This document shows, piece by piece, positions 40,972 through 52,111 of a stretch of DNA of 53,294 nucleotides (the first letter of the stretch is position 1; each line of letters begins with the position of its first letter). The position numbers were made by a program, and so were the translations under genes. Location of the stretch: contig NZ_SOFG01000026.1 in NCBI RefSeq assembly GCF_004402485.1, forward strand, positions 1-53,294, read 5' to 3'. The notes beneath the pieces are model-generated. The model made no database searches. It was not told the DNA's origin and was given only the letters and a program-made list of their open reading frames with translations. Source of the stretch: Cryobacterium algoricola. GTDB taxonomy: Bacteria > Actinomycetota > Actinomycetes > Actinomycetales > Microbacteriaceae.

Positions 40972-43900
40972 TGGCCGCACGACCGCTGACCGGGCTACGG
41001 AACCCGGCGCGCACGCCCTGGCCCGGTTGGGTCAGGATCGTCGCCGTCGCGGCATCCGCCACCCTGCTCGTCGGTGCCGCGGTCGTCGCGAACGGTTTCG
41101 ACGTGAAGCAGACGCCGGTGAGTGACAGCTCGGTCTGGGCGCTGCAGAACGGCACCGGGAACCGTTATGCGCGGGTGAATACCGACCTCGGCGAGCTCGA
41201 CACCGTGAAGACCGTGCGCAGCCCGAGCACCCTCGTGCAGACGGCCTCGAACGTGCTGCTCTTCGCCCAGAACAACGAGAAGGTGGTCGACGTCAGCCTG
41301 GCCGACCCGCTCGACCTCAGCGACACCTCGCCCGAATACCAGAACACCCCCTCGGGGACCGTGAGCGTCGTCTCGTCCGGCGACTGGGTCGGCTACCTCA
41401 CGAGCAACGGCGACGTCTACACCGCGCACGGCGGGGCCGACGCCGCCTCCGCCCCGGCCCGGTTCGACCCATACGCCGGGGACGCCGTCGTGGCGGGGGA
41501 GAGCCGCCCGGTCTACCGGTCAGACGCGATCGCAATCGGGAGCGACGGGGTCCTCTCCAGTTACTCGGGTGCGACGACGAGCGTCGTGCGTTTCTCGATC
41601 GGCACCGGGAAGGTCGACGGCACCGACCCCGTCACCGACGGGCCCACCGAAGCCGGCTCGCAGCTGACCGTCGTCGGCAGCACCTGGGCGCTCCTGAACG
41701 CCGCGGGCGACCGGCTCTGGTTGCGGGGCCGCGACCAGCCCGTCACAACGGATGCCTCAGCGCGCGCCGTGCTGCAGCGCCCCTCCCCGGCAGGCGACAT
41801 CGTCTACCTCGCCGACGAGGCCGGCCTCGCCGGTTTCGCCCTCTCCGACGGGGCCCGCTCGAGCGCTGACCTCGGCGGCAGCGGCACCCTCGGTATCCCG
41901 GCCGCACCGACCGCGTTCGATGGCTCCGTGTACGCGGCCTGGCTGCCGTCCACGGGCACGGCGGGCACGCTCTGGAGCAGCACGGCCGGCGCCCGGCCGC
42001 TCTCCTACGGTGCCGCGACCGCCAACGGCGACCCGGCCCCGGTGTTCCAGGCCACCGGCAGCCGGATGATCCTCAACGACACCCAGAGCGGCTGGGTCTG
42101 GACAATTCCCGACGGTTCGCTCGTGCCGAGTTCCCAGGACTGGGGCCTCGCATCGCAGAACGAGCCGAAGCAGAGCTCGGACGTGGAGAAGGCATCCGTC
42201 GTGGTGGACCCGAAGGCGCCCGTCGCCGAGCCGGACAGCTTCGGGGTGCGCGCGGGCTCACTCGTGCAGCTGCCGGTGCTGCTCAACGACCATGACGCCA
42301 ACGAGGACGTGCTGACCATCGCCCCCGCCCTCGTCACGGGGCTGAACCCGGACTTCGGCACTCTCAGCATCACCGACCAGGGCCAGTCGCTCGCGGTGCA
42401 GGTCGCGCCGGGCGCCCAGGGCACCGCGACCTTCAGCTACGGCGTGACCGACGGCACCCGCGTCGACGGGCTCGATTCCCCGCCGACCACGGTGACCCTC
42501 ACCGTGCACGAGGCGAGTGTCAACGCCGCCCCGGTCTGGTGCGGCACGACAGGGTGCCTGCGCGACTGGCCGGCCCCCGAGGTGCAACCGGGCGGCATGG
42601 TCAGCGTCTCCGTGCTCCCTGGCTGGGTCGACCCGGACGGCGACCCCCTCTTCGTGAGCGAGGCGACCGACACCACCGGGATCGGGTCGGTCAGCGCGAC
42701 GCCGGACGGCACCCTCGTCTTCAAGCACCCCAACCCTGCGGACTCGAGCCTGCAGCCGGTCTCGATCGACGTGCGGGTGTCCGACGTCTACGGTGCCACC
42801 GCGACCAAGGCCCTCCAGATCCAGGTCACGCCCGCCCCGAAACTGAGCGTGCGCCCCTTCGCGCTGCTGGCGGCCGTCGGCGAGCGCATCACCGTCGACC
42901 CGGCCGCGCACATCGACGGCTCGGCCGGCGCCGTCCAGATCACCTCCGTCACGACACCCCCGAGCACGGAAGGGGTCACCCAGGCCGTCAACACCGGCGG
43001 CGGCAGCTTCGATTTCTCGGCCGACAGGCCCGGCAGCTACCTGGTCAGCATGACCGTGGCGGATGCGCTCAGCACCGTGGTCTCGCTCGTGCGGATCACC
43101 GTGGTCGCCCCGGACACCACCCCGCTGACCACCTCACCGGTCTCGGTCTTCGTGCGTCCCAAGATCGACACGAGCGTCGACGTCTTCACGGCCGTCTCGA
43201 ACCCGGCCGGCCGGATCCTGCTACTGAGCGATGCCCTGCCCGAGCGCGCGGCCGGTGCGACGCTCGACGTCGACGTCGTCGGCCAGACCATCCTGCGCGT
43301 GCGCGGAACCAGCGCCACCGAGCAGCCGGGCCAGATCGGTGTCGTGCGCTACACCGTCTCCGACGGCACCGGCAACCCGGCGGCGACCGTGCGCGGGCAG
43401 GCGACGGTCTACCTGCTGCCCCCCTCCGTCCCACAGGCGCCGATCGCCGTCGCCGATCGGGTCGTCGTGCGTGCGGGCGCGCAGATCGACATCCCGGTGC
43501 TGAACAACGACGTCGCCCCCGACGGCAACGTCGTGATGCTCAACGCCGAGTCGATCGACAACCCCTCGGGGAAGGGTCTCGCCTTCGCCGCCGGCTCGGT
43601 CCTGCGCTACCTCGCCCCCGAGGAGGCCGGAAGCTACGAACTGCGGTACGGCATCTACATCGCCGGCTCGGCCGAGCTCGTCGACAGCGCCACCGTGACC
43701 GTCGAGGTGCTCGCCGACGGCCGGAACCGTGCTCCCCTGCCCCGGGTGCTCACCGGTCGGGTACTCTCCGGCGAGAGCGTAGAGATCCCCTTCGACAGCT
43801 TCGGCGTCGACCCGGACGGCGACTCCGTGCTGCTCGATCGGGTGATGACGCAGCCACCGAGCGGAACCGCAGCGGTGACCGCAGCGGGCAACGCGATCGT

Positions 43901-46900
43901 CTACACGAGCGTGGCCGGCTTCAACGGGCCGGTGCAGTTCACCTACCGGGTGCGCGACGCCGCGGGGGAGACCGCAACCGCCCTCGTGCGCATCGGCGTG
44001 CTCGACCAGCGGGCCAACCCGCGGCCGATCACCTTCAGCGACTACGTCGAGGTCGAGGCCGGCGCCACCAACCAGGTCGTCGTCTCGCCGACCGGCAATG
44101 ACATCGAACCGGCGGGGGCCGCGCTGACCCTCGGCGCGGTCACCCCGGACGCCCCGGCGGACACGGCCGAATTCGCGGCCTTGTCCGAACGGATCGGCGC
44201 CGTGACAGGCAACACGGTCGTCCTCACCGCCGGCCTGCAACAGGGCACGATGACCTTCGTCTACTCGGTGACGAACCCGAACGGCGACATCGGGCTCGGC
44301 CTGATCGTGATGAAGGTCGTGCGGGCATCCGTGCCGGACTACCCGGTCGTCACCGACACGCTGATCGCCACGGAGCAGCGCTCGAAGCTGCCGGCGGGCA
44401 TCGACGTCGTCACGGGGAAGGTGTCCTGGGCCTCCGGTGACGTGGGCGGCCTGACCCTCGCGCTCTGGGGAGACGCCCACGGCCTCACCGTCTCCGGCTG
44501 GACGATCAAGGGCACCGCTCCGGACTCCGGCTTCCTGGTGCCGTTCTCCCTCACCGGCACGAACTTCAACGGGGTGGTCGTCACGACGTACGGCTTCCTG
44601 CGCCTGCCGGCCAAAGACGCGGTCATCCTCGCGCTCAACCGCGGCGATGCGACGCAGAAGGTGAAGGAAGGGGCCTCCGTCAGCTTCGACCTCGCGAAGC
44701 TCGTGACCATCCCGGAGGGAACGACCCTCGAGATCGACGGCGGCAACGTTGCGGCCTCCGGGCAGCGCACCGCGGCGACCTGCCGCGTCGAGGGTGGCAC
44801 CACCCTGACATACACGGCGGGCGCCGGAGCACCCTGGACGGACACCTGCAGCATCCCCGCACGGATCAGCGGCCAGGCCGAATTCACCGAACTCGTCGTG
44901 CCGGTCGAGGTCGAACCGCTCGACCCGCAGCCTGTGCTGCGCAGCGCCTCGCTGACGCAGAGCCCCGGGTCTGCCGCGATCACGTTCGACCTCACCCAGA
45001 TGGCGACCTGGACCGGGCACACCGACCTGTCCCCGCTCGCCTTCACCGTCGGCTCGGCCGGCAGCCTCTTCACGGTGGCGAAGACCGGCTCCACCCTCTC
45101 GATCACGACCGCGGACACCGCGCCCCCCGGCAGCGAGGTCGCCGTCGCCGTGAGCCTCAGCAGCAACCCCCAGACCCCGGCCGCCGTGCTCTCGCTCAAG
45201 GTCGGGCCGGCGCCGAGCGCCCTGCCGAAGGGCGGAACCACCTCGAGCGAGTGCTCCCAGTCGAAGGGGTCGAGCTGCTCGATCGACGTGATCGGCACGG
45301 CCGGCGAGGTCAACCTGTACGCGTCGACGGCGCTGACGCTCGTCTCGGTCGGGTCGGCCACGTGCGCCGGCGTCTCCTTCTCGGTCGCGGATGCCCGCCA
45401 CGTCACGGCCGCCTGGGCGGCGGACGCCGCGGGCGGCAGCTGCCAGACGAGCTTCGTCGTGCGGGACGCCCAGGGCAGGGACAGCGCGGGGGAACGCAAC
45501 GGCTCCGTCACGGTCGACCTGCACGGCTTCCCCAAGTCCCCGAACTCGGTCACCCAGGCCGATTACAAGGACCGTTCGATCACCCTCGTCGTGTCCCCGG
45601 GCGCGGCCGCGGTGGCCTACCCGCCGCTCACGGGCTTCACCATCACGCAGAACGGCCAAACGGTCGGCAGCTGCGACGCCTCCGGGCGCTGTGGCCCGAT
45701 CGCGACGGCCGCGAACGGCGCGCGGCTCGGCTACGAGGCCCGTTCGGTCAACGCCGAGGGCACGTCGACCGGGAGCGTGTCCGTCACGGCCTGGTCGTAC
45801 GCGAACCCCGGCCTCGGGGACGTCACGGCCGCAACCGTCTACGACCGGGGGATCACCTCGGACACCGCCGGCGCCGTGAACGTCACGATCGGCAACTCGG
45901 ACGAGTCGACCAACCGCTACGACGTCAACGGCCACCAGTACCCGCGGGGCGCCGGAGCGACCACCGCCCTGACCCTGACCCTTCCGGTCGGCGATCAGTC
46001 GGTCGTGGTGACCCCGTTGAGCGCGTACATGCCGCCGCTGACCAACGGGCCGGCCACGGCAGCCATCTCGACGCCCGTGAGTGTCGCGGGCAAGCCGCTC
46101 GTCACGAGCGTCGGCACCGTCACCGCCACCAAGACGACGCTCACGGTCTCCGGCTACGCCGTGGACCCGAACTCGAGCACGAAACCGCTGAAGTACCTCT
46201 TCCTTCCCTACGACCGCGGGCAGCCGCCCGCTTGCCCCGCGGCCGCCGGGGACCTCGGCTACGAGGGTGCGGCAACGATGACCGGGCTGACGGAGAACGC
46301 CACGTACGACGTCGAACTCTGCGCCTCCAACGGTTTCGGTGTGGTCTCTGCCATCGTCACCGCCGACAGCGGCCCCGTGCTGACCTGGTCTGAGCCCAAG
46401 GCGCCTGGCGACGGCACATACACCTACGCTGTGACGACCGCCAAGGGCGGCGGGAAGTACACGATCACCAGCGAACCCACCTCCGCGGTCGCCCCGCCGG
46501 CCAAGTTCGTGCCGGTGTTCTCCCGGATTCCCGACACCTGGGGCGCCGACCCGGTGATCACCGTCAAGTACTGCCTCGAGACCCGCGCGGACCGCTGCGG
46601 CCCGGAATCCGCCGTGACCGCGTTCGCCCCCACGCGCGCCTGGCAGGCAAGCATCGAGGACCTCACGGTCGCGAGCTGCACCGCCAAGGGCGCCCTCAAG
46701 CTCAAGGTCGCTGGACCGGGCACCGCGACCGCAGTGGGCACGGCGACGGTCTTCTGGTACTACACCCCGCCGGCGCCGGACCCCGTTCCCACGACGAGCC
46801 CGACCGCGGCGCCGCCGACGACGCCGAAGGAAGGCACCTGGGCCAAGGCCACCGGCGCCCAGGTTCCTGCGGGCGCGACCAAGGTGCGGAACGTGACCGG

Positions 46901-47000
46901 GACCGTCACCTGGAGCGGAGCCTCGACCTCGGGGCTCGACCCCTTCACTCTCAGCACCGGAACCGACGCACGACCCGGCACCGAGACAACCTGCAACTAG
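40971..47000 (+). CDS. giant Ig-like repeat protein, N-terminally membrane-anchored
   Basis: 2009 residues. One membrane helix at about 20-42 after a short basic end; the rest would be outside. Residues about 55-420 look like a repetitive beta structure. Then come several Ig/cadherin-like modules: AGSLVQLPVLLNDHDANED, AGAQIDIPVLNNDVAPDGN, GESVEIPFDSFGVDPDGDS and related units, and further fibronectin-III-like modules towards the end, finishing with a Pro/Thr-rich segment and no sorting signal. A few Cys pairs (WCGTTGC) may form disulfides. It is probably a surface adhesin or scaffold, the substrate of the MoxR/DUF58/transglutaminase-like proteins encoded behind it (inference). The longer frame upstream of 40971 lies in the kinase gene and is rejected. 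Confidence 0.88.
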   Translation: MAARPLTGLRNPARTPWPGWVRIVAVAASATLLVGAAVVANGFDVKQTPVSDSSVWALQNGTGNRYARVNTDLGELDTVKTVRSPSTLVQTASNVLLFAQNNEKVVDVSLADPLDLSDTSPEYQNTPSGTVSVVSSGDWVGYLTSNGDVYTAHGGADAASAPARFDPYAGDAVVAGESRPVYRSDAIAIGSDGVLSSYSGATTSVVRFSIGTGKVDGTDPVTDGPTEAGSQLTVVGSTWALLNAAGDRLWLRGRDQPVTTDASARAVLQRPSPAGDIVYLADEAGLAGFALSDGARSSADLGGSGTLGIPAAPTAFDGSVYAAWLPSTGTAGTLWSSTAGARPLSYGAATANGDPAPVFQATGSRMILNDTQSGWVWTIPDGSLVPSSQDWGLASQNEPKQSSDVEKASVVVDPKAPVAEPDSFGVRAGSLVQLPVLLNDHDANEDVLTIAPALVTGLNPDFGTLSITDQGQSLAVQVAPGAQGTATFSYGVTDGTRVDGLDSPPTTVTLTVHEASVNAAPVWCGTTGCLRDWPAPEVQPGGMVSVSVLPGWVDPDGDPLFVSEATDTTGIGSVSATPDGTLVFKHPNPADSSLQPVSIDVRVSDVYGATATKALQIQVTPAPKLSVRPFALLAAVGERITVDPAAHIDGSAGAVQITSVTTPPSTEGVTQAVNTGGGSFDFSADRPGSYLVSMTVADALSTVVSLVRITVVAPDTTPLTTSPVSVFVRPKIDTSVDVFTAVSNPAGRILLLSDALPERAAGATLDVDVVGQTILRVRGTSATEQPGQIGVVRYTVSDGTGNPAATVRGQATVYLLPPSVPQAPIAVADRVVVRAGAQIDIPVLNNDVAPDGNVVMLNAESIDNPSGKGLAFAAGSVLRYLAPEEAGSYELRYGIYIAGSAELVDSATVTVEVLADGRNRAPLPRVLTGRVLSGESVEIPFDSFGVDPDGDSVLLDRVMTQPPSGTAAVTAAGNAIVYTSVAGFNGPVQFTYRVRDAAGETATALVRIGVLDQRANPRPITFSDYVEVEAGATNQVVVSPTGNDIEPAGAALTLGAVTPDAPADTAEFAALSERIGAVTGNTVVLTAGLQQGTMTFVYSVTNPNGDIGLGLIVMKVVRASVPDYPVVTDTLIATEQRSKLPAGIDVVTGKVSWASGDVGGLTLALWGDAHGLTVSGWTIKGTAPDSGFLVPFSLTGTNFNGVVVTTYGFLRLPAKDAVILALNRGDATQKVKEGASVSFDLAKLVTIPEGTTLEIDGGNVAASGQRTAATCRVEGGTTLTYTAGAGAPWTDTCSIPARISGQAEFTELVVPVEVEPLDPQPVLRSASLTQSPGSAAITFDLTQMATWTGHTDLSPLAFTVGSAGSLFTVAKTGSTLSITTADTAPPGSEVAVAVSLSSNPQTPAAVLSLKVGPAPSALPKGGTTSSECSQSKGSSCSIDVIGTAGEVNLYASTALTLVSVGSATCAGVSFSVADARHVTAAWAADAAGGSCQTSFVVRDAQGRDSAGERNGSVTVDLHGFPKSPNSVTQADYKDRSITLVVSPGAAAVAYPPLTGFTITQNGQTVGSCDASGRCGPIATAANGARLGYEARSVNAEGTSTGSVSVTAWSYANPGLGDVTAATVYDRGITSDTAGAVNVTIGNSDESTNRYDVNGHQYPRGAGATTALTLTLPVGDQSVVVTPLSAYMPPLTNGPATAAISTPVSVAGKPLVTSVGTVTATKTTLTVSGYAVDPNSSTKPLKYLFLPYDRGQPPACPAAAGDLGYEGAATMTGLTENATYDVELCASNGFGVVSAIVTADSGPVLTWSEPKAPGDGTYTYAVTTAKGGGKYTITSEPTSAVAPPAKFVPVFSRIPDTWGADPVITVKYCLETRADRCGPESAVTAFAPTRAWQASIEDLTVASCTAKGALKLKVAGPGTATAVGTATVFWYYTPPAPDPVPTTSPTAAPPTTPKEGTWAKATGAQVPAGATKVRNVTGTVTWSGASTSGLDPFTLSTGTDARPGTETTCN

Positions 47001-47034
47001 ACACCCTGCAATCAGATCGAGGAAACGAACACCC

Positions 47035-47996
<962 letters not shown>

Positions 47997-48000
<4 letters not shown>

Positions 48001-49415
48001 CCCCCCGGCCTGAGGCGAAGCTCACGCATACCGGGTCCCGGCTGACCCACACGGACTCCCGGTTCACCCGCACGGAGTCCCGTCTGACGCGCACCGGGAC
48101 GGGTTTCGGGTCCACGACGCACACCCGCTACACCTCCACGCGAGCCGGCGCCCTGATCGACGCCGTCGTCTGGTCCGTGCGCGCCCGCCGCGCCGTCGTC
48201 GCCGGCACGACAGCATCCGTGCGCTGGGTATCGGAGACCGTCACGCCCGCCGGCTGGCTCGTCGTGACCTGCGCCCTCGTGCTCCTCCCGCTCGGCCTCC
48301 TCCTTGGCTGGGCCGAGCTCATCCTCGCCGGCCTCGTCGGCCTCGTGCTTCTCGTCATCTCGCTGCCCTTCCTCGCCGGCGGTCGCGCATACAGCGTCGC
48401 ATTCACCCTGCCCGTCGAGCGGGTCGTCGCCGGCTCCGAGGTGACCGGAACGCTCCGCATCGAGAACGTGTCGAAGCGGCTCGAGTTGCCCGGCCGGGTC
48501 GACGTGCCGATCGGCGCCGGGCTGACGGATGTCCACGTGCCGCTCCTGCGCCCCGGCCACGTGCACGAGGAGTCGGTTTCGGTGCCCGCGTACCGCCGTG
48601 GCGTCATCGACGTCGGCCCGGTCACGACCGTGCGCTCCGACCCGCTCGGCGTCCTCAAACGGGAGCTCGCCTGGGCTGAGGTGCACCGGCTGTTCGTGCA
48701 CCCGGTGACCGTGTCGATCCCGAGCACGAGCGCGGGCTTCGTGCGCGACCTCGAGGGCAACCCGACGGCGGATGTCGTCGATTCCGATATTTCCTTCCAC
48801 GCGATCCGCGCGTACGCACCCGGCGACGGCCAGCGGCACATCCACTGGAAGTCCACCGCCAAGACCGGCCAGTTGATGGTGCGCCAGTTCGAGGAGACCC
48901 GCCGGTCCCGGCTGGCGATCCTGCTGAGCCTCAACACCGCCGAATACGGCTCCGACGACGAATTCGAACTCGCCGTGAGCGCTGCCGGCTCGCTCGGGGT
49001 CCGCGCCATCCGCGACGGCAGGGACCTCGCCGTCGTCGCGAGCGAGGAGATCCCCGAGATCGCGCGCGCCGCCATCCGCTCGATTCGCGTTCTCAACGTC
49101 CTCTCCACCCGCGGCCTGCTCGACGACCTGACCGCGATCGAGTCGAGCCCCCGGGCGATGTCGCTCGAACAGGTCGCCGCGCTCGCCGCCCAGGTGATCC
49201 CGGACATGTCGATCGCTTTCGTCGTCTGCGGCTCGGCCGTCACGACCAGGCGGCTGCAGGCCCTCTCCCTCTCGTTCCCACCCGGAGTGTCCGTCGTCGT
49301 CGTGCTCTGTGACCCGCTCGGTACGCCGAGCTTCAGGATCCTGGCCGGAACCCCCGTGCTCACCATCGAGATTCTCGACGACTTCCGGTCGCTGCTGAGC
49401 AGGCGGGTCGCATGA
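47997..49415 (+). CDS. DUF58 membrane protein
   Basis: 472 residues, GTG start overlapping the MoxR stop. The first ~45 residues contain four imperfect heptapeptide repeats (Leu/Phe-Thr-His/Arg-Thr-x-Ser-Arg). Two membrane helices follow (about 82-100 and 104-122), then a beta-rich region and the DUF58 signature FHAIRAYAPGDGQRHIHWKSTAKTG (landmark near 265-290) continuing into a von-Willebrand-like fold (RRSRLAILLSLNT). Partner of MoxR. The next gene overlaps by ATGA. Confidence 0.92.
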
Positions 49416-52111
49416 GCGACGACGAGGCCAGGGACCGCCCCGGCGACCCAGCCGACCGGCGCGTTCGCGCCCGTGACCGCGGCCGGGAGGGCATCCGCCG
49501 CTCCGCCCGGCCGCGCTCCGCAGCGCGTTCGCCGCGTCCCGGGCCGGGCACCCCCGTGCTCATCGCCTCCGGGGTGTTCGTGCTCGCCCTGTTCCTGGTC
49601 GCCGGGTGGGCGGCCTGGCCGATCTACCAGTCCGGGTCCTACGTCGTGATGCTCGCCGGAGCATTCGGCGCCGCGGCCGCGATCGCCTGGCTCGGCCTGC
49701 TCCGGTCCTGGGCCTGGCCGAGGGTGCTCGGGGTCACCGCCTGCGCCTACCTCCTGCTCGGTGTGCCGTTCGCGGTCCCGTCCGCCCTCGCGAGCCTGCC
49801 GACGGCGGCCGCGGGCTGGCTCGAACTCGTGACCGCGCCCGTGCTCGGCTGGAAGGAATTGCTCACTATCCGCATCCCGGTCGGCGACTACCAGTCGCTG
49901 CTCGCTCCGGCCTTCTTCCTCTTCCTCGGCGGCCTCACCGCCGCTCTCTCGCTCGTCTGGCGCGCGAAACGGCTCGACGTGCTGATGCCGCCGATCATGT
50001 TCGTGCTGATCGTGTTCGGGATCGTCTTCGGTTCCCGCGACGGCAGCCCGGCCGTTCAGGTCTCCGGCCTGAGCCTGCCCGCGCCACGTGAGGCCCTCGT
50101 CGGCCTCGCCGGCTTCCTCGCGGGATTTGGCTTCCTCGTCTGGCGCACCCGCGAGGCTCGACGAGCGGCCCTCCGCCTCGCGGCGCGGGCGAGCGGCGTG
50201 CGCCGGGCATCCGCCGGCCGGCCCCGCCGGGTGCGTCGCGTCGTGCTCGCGGGCACCGTGCTCCTGGTCGCGGTCGCCGTCGCGCTGCCCGCACTGTCGA
50301 CGATCGCCCGGCCGGACGAGCGGAGCGTGCTGCGCGCCGCGATCGACCCCGCCGTGGAACTGCGCGGGTACGTCAGCCCGCTCAGCCAGTACCGGAGCTA
50401 CTTCGCCGCCGACCGGTACGACTCCGAACTGTTCCGGGTGACGACCACCGGACCGGCGCTCTCGCGGGTGCGGCTCGCTGTGCTGAGCTACTACGACGGC
50501 CAGGTGTTCCGGGTCATCGACCCCGCGACCGGCTCCGCCAACCAGGACACCGCCTTCGCCCGACTGCCCCCGACCCCGGCCACTGACGGGTCCAGCACGG
50601 CGACGTTCACCCTCGGCGACTATGCCGCTGCGTGGCTTCCGGGGAGCGGGGCGCTCAGCAGCATCCGCTTCGCGGGGGAGCGCGGCCAGACCCTGACCGC
50701 CGGGTACTTCTACAACCGGGCGACCGCCACCGGGGTCGAGCTGGCCCCGCTCGCCGCCGGCGACAGCTACACGGTGGAGACCCGGGCAGACGACGTGGGC
50801 ACCGCGCTCACCGCGCTCGCGAAGCCAGCGGCCGGCAGCACCCCGGCCGACGAGACCGTGATCCCGCAGAGCCTCGTCGACTGGGTGCACGCCCAGAAGC
50901 TCGGGTCAGACGGGCCGGCGCTCGCCGAACTCGTGACCAGGCTGCGGGCCCGCGGCTACCTCAGCCACGCCCTGCAGGCCCCGACCGCCGAGCAGGCAGC
51001 CTCCTGGACGAGTGACCTGTCCGGCTACGCCTTCGAGCCGAGTCTCGCCGGGCACTCCACCGGGCGGATCGGCGCGCTCTTCACGGCACTGCTCGACAAG
51101 CAGAACAGCACCGTGTCGACCGAGAACGCCGACCTCGTCGCGGGCGTCGGCGACGACGAGCAGTTCGCCGTCGCGACCGCGCTCCTCGCCAGGCAGCTCG
51201 GGTTCGGCTCGCGGATCGTGCTCGGCTTCGCCCTCGACGGCGGTGCCGCGGCCAGCACGTCGGGGGATCCCTCGACCGGCCCTGCCTGCCTCGACGGCGT
51301 CTGCCTCGGCAAGGACCTCGCCGCCTGGGCCGAGGTGCAGGGCGCGGACGGCGCCTGGGTGACCGTCGACTCGACTCCGCAGTACACGCATCCGCTCGCC
51401 AAAACGGATGTGTCGACCCGCGACCCGCAGATCAGCACCGAGGTCATCGAGCAGCATGCCCAGGAGCAATTGCCCGGAAATGCGAACCCGACAACGGGCG
51501 ATGAGCGCGCCGTCGACGACGCCGCGACCGGGCCGAACCTGGCCTGGCTCTGGGCTGCGCTCAAGGCCGTCGGCCTCGGGCTGCTCGCCGTGATCGTGGT
51601 GGCGACTCCGTTCGTCGCCATCCTGGGCGCCAAGGTGCTGCGCCGCCGGGAACGCCGGGGCGCCGCCGACCAGACGGCTCGTTTCGCGGGCGGCTGGGAC
51701 GAGTACGTCGACACCGCCGTCGACCGGGGGCTGCCCGACCAGGGCGTGCTCACCCGGGTCGAGATCGCCTCGGCGTATGCGAGCGTCAGTCCCGGTTCAG
51801 TGACGATCGCCGACCTCGCCGACCGCGCGGTCTTCGGCGAGTTCGCACCGGAGAACCGCGACGGCGACCGGTTCTGGCAGCTCATCGACACCGAACGTGA
51901 ACTGCTGCGGTCCGGTCAGACCCGGAGGGGCCGCGTGGGCGCAGCACTTTCCCTGAAATCCTTCGCCCGGCTGCTCGGACCGCGGGGAACCCGTTCCCGG
52001 CGATTCGAAACGCGGCGATTCGCCGACACCTACCTGCGCCTCTTCCGGCGCGACGAGAACAGACTGGAGGAGCGTTCGCCGACCCGCGGGCGCACAACTC
52101 ACAATGGTTGA
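49412..52111 (+). CDS. TgpA-like transglutaminase-fold membrane protein lacking catalytic Cys/His
   Basis: 899 residues. N-terminal multi-helix membrane domain (about six segments up to residue 300, DUF3488-like), an external region with the transglutaminase-like core near 570-660, one more membrane helix near 710-735, and a cytoplasmic end. In the core the usual Gly-Tyr-Cys-Glu-Gln-Phe-Ala reads GDDEQFA, so the nucleophile Cys is Asp; the His-Ala-Trp motif reads AAWAEV, so the His is Ala; the Asp of VDSTP remains. The fold is kept but it should not be an active cysteine enzyme. Co-translated with DUF58 and the following gene. Confidence 0.88.
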   Translation: MSDDEARDRPGDPADRRVRARDRGREGIRRSARPRSAARSPRPGPGTPVLIASGVFVLALFLVAGWAAWPIYQSGSYVVMLAGAFGAAAAIAWLGLLRSWAWPRVLGVTACAYLLLGVPFAVPSALASLPTAAAGWLELVTAPVLGWKELLTIRIPVGDYQSLLAPAFFLFLGGLTAALSLVWRAKRLDVLMPPIMFVLIVFGIVFGSRDGSPAVQVSGLSLPAPREALVGLAGFLAGFGFLVWRTREARRAALRLAARASGVRRASAGRPRRVRRVVLAGTVLLVAVAVALPALSTIARPDERSVLRAAIDPAVELRGYVSPLSQYRSYFAADRYDSELFRVTTTGPALSRVRLAVLSYYDGQVFRVIDPATGSANQDTAFARLPPTPATDGSSTATFTLGDYAAAWLPGSGALSSIRFAGERGQTLTAGYFYNRATATGVELAPLAAGDSYTVETRADDVGTALTALAKPAAGSTPADETVIPQSLVDWVHAQKLGSDGPALAELVTRLRARGYLSHALQAPTAEQAASWTSDLSGYAFEPSLAGHSTGRIGALFTALLDKQNSTVSTENADLVAGVGDDEQFAVATALLARQLGFGSRIVLGFALDGGAAASTSGDPSTGPACLDGVCLGKDLAAWAEVQGADGAWVTVDSTPQYTHPLAKTDVSTRDPQISTEVIEQHAQEQLPGNANPTTGDERAVDDAATGPNLAWLWAALKAVGLGLLAVIVVATPFVAILGAKVLRRRERRGAADQTARFAGGWDEYVDTAVDRGLPDQGVLTRVEIASAYASVSPGSVTIADLADRAVFGEFAPENRDGDRFWQLIDTERELLRSGQTRRGRVGAALSLKSFARLLGPRGTRSRRFETRRFADTYLRLFRRDENRLEERSPTRGRTTHNG

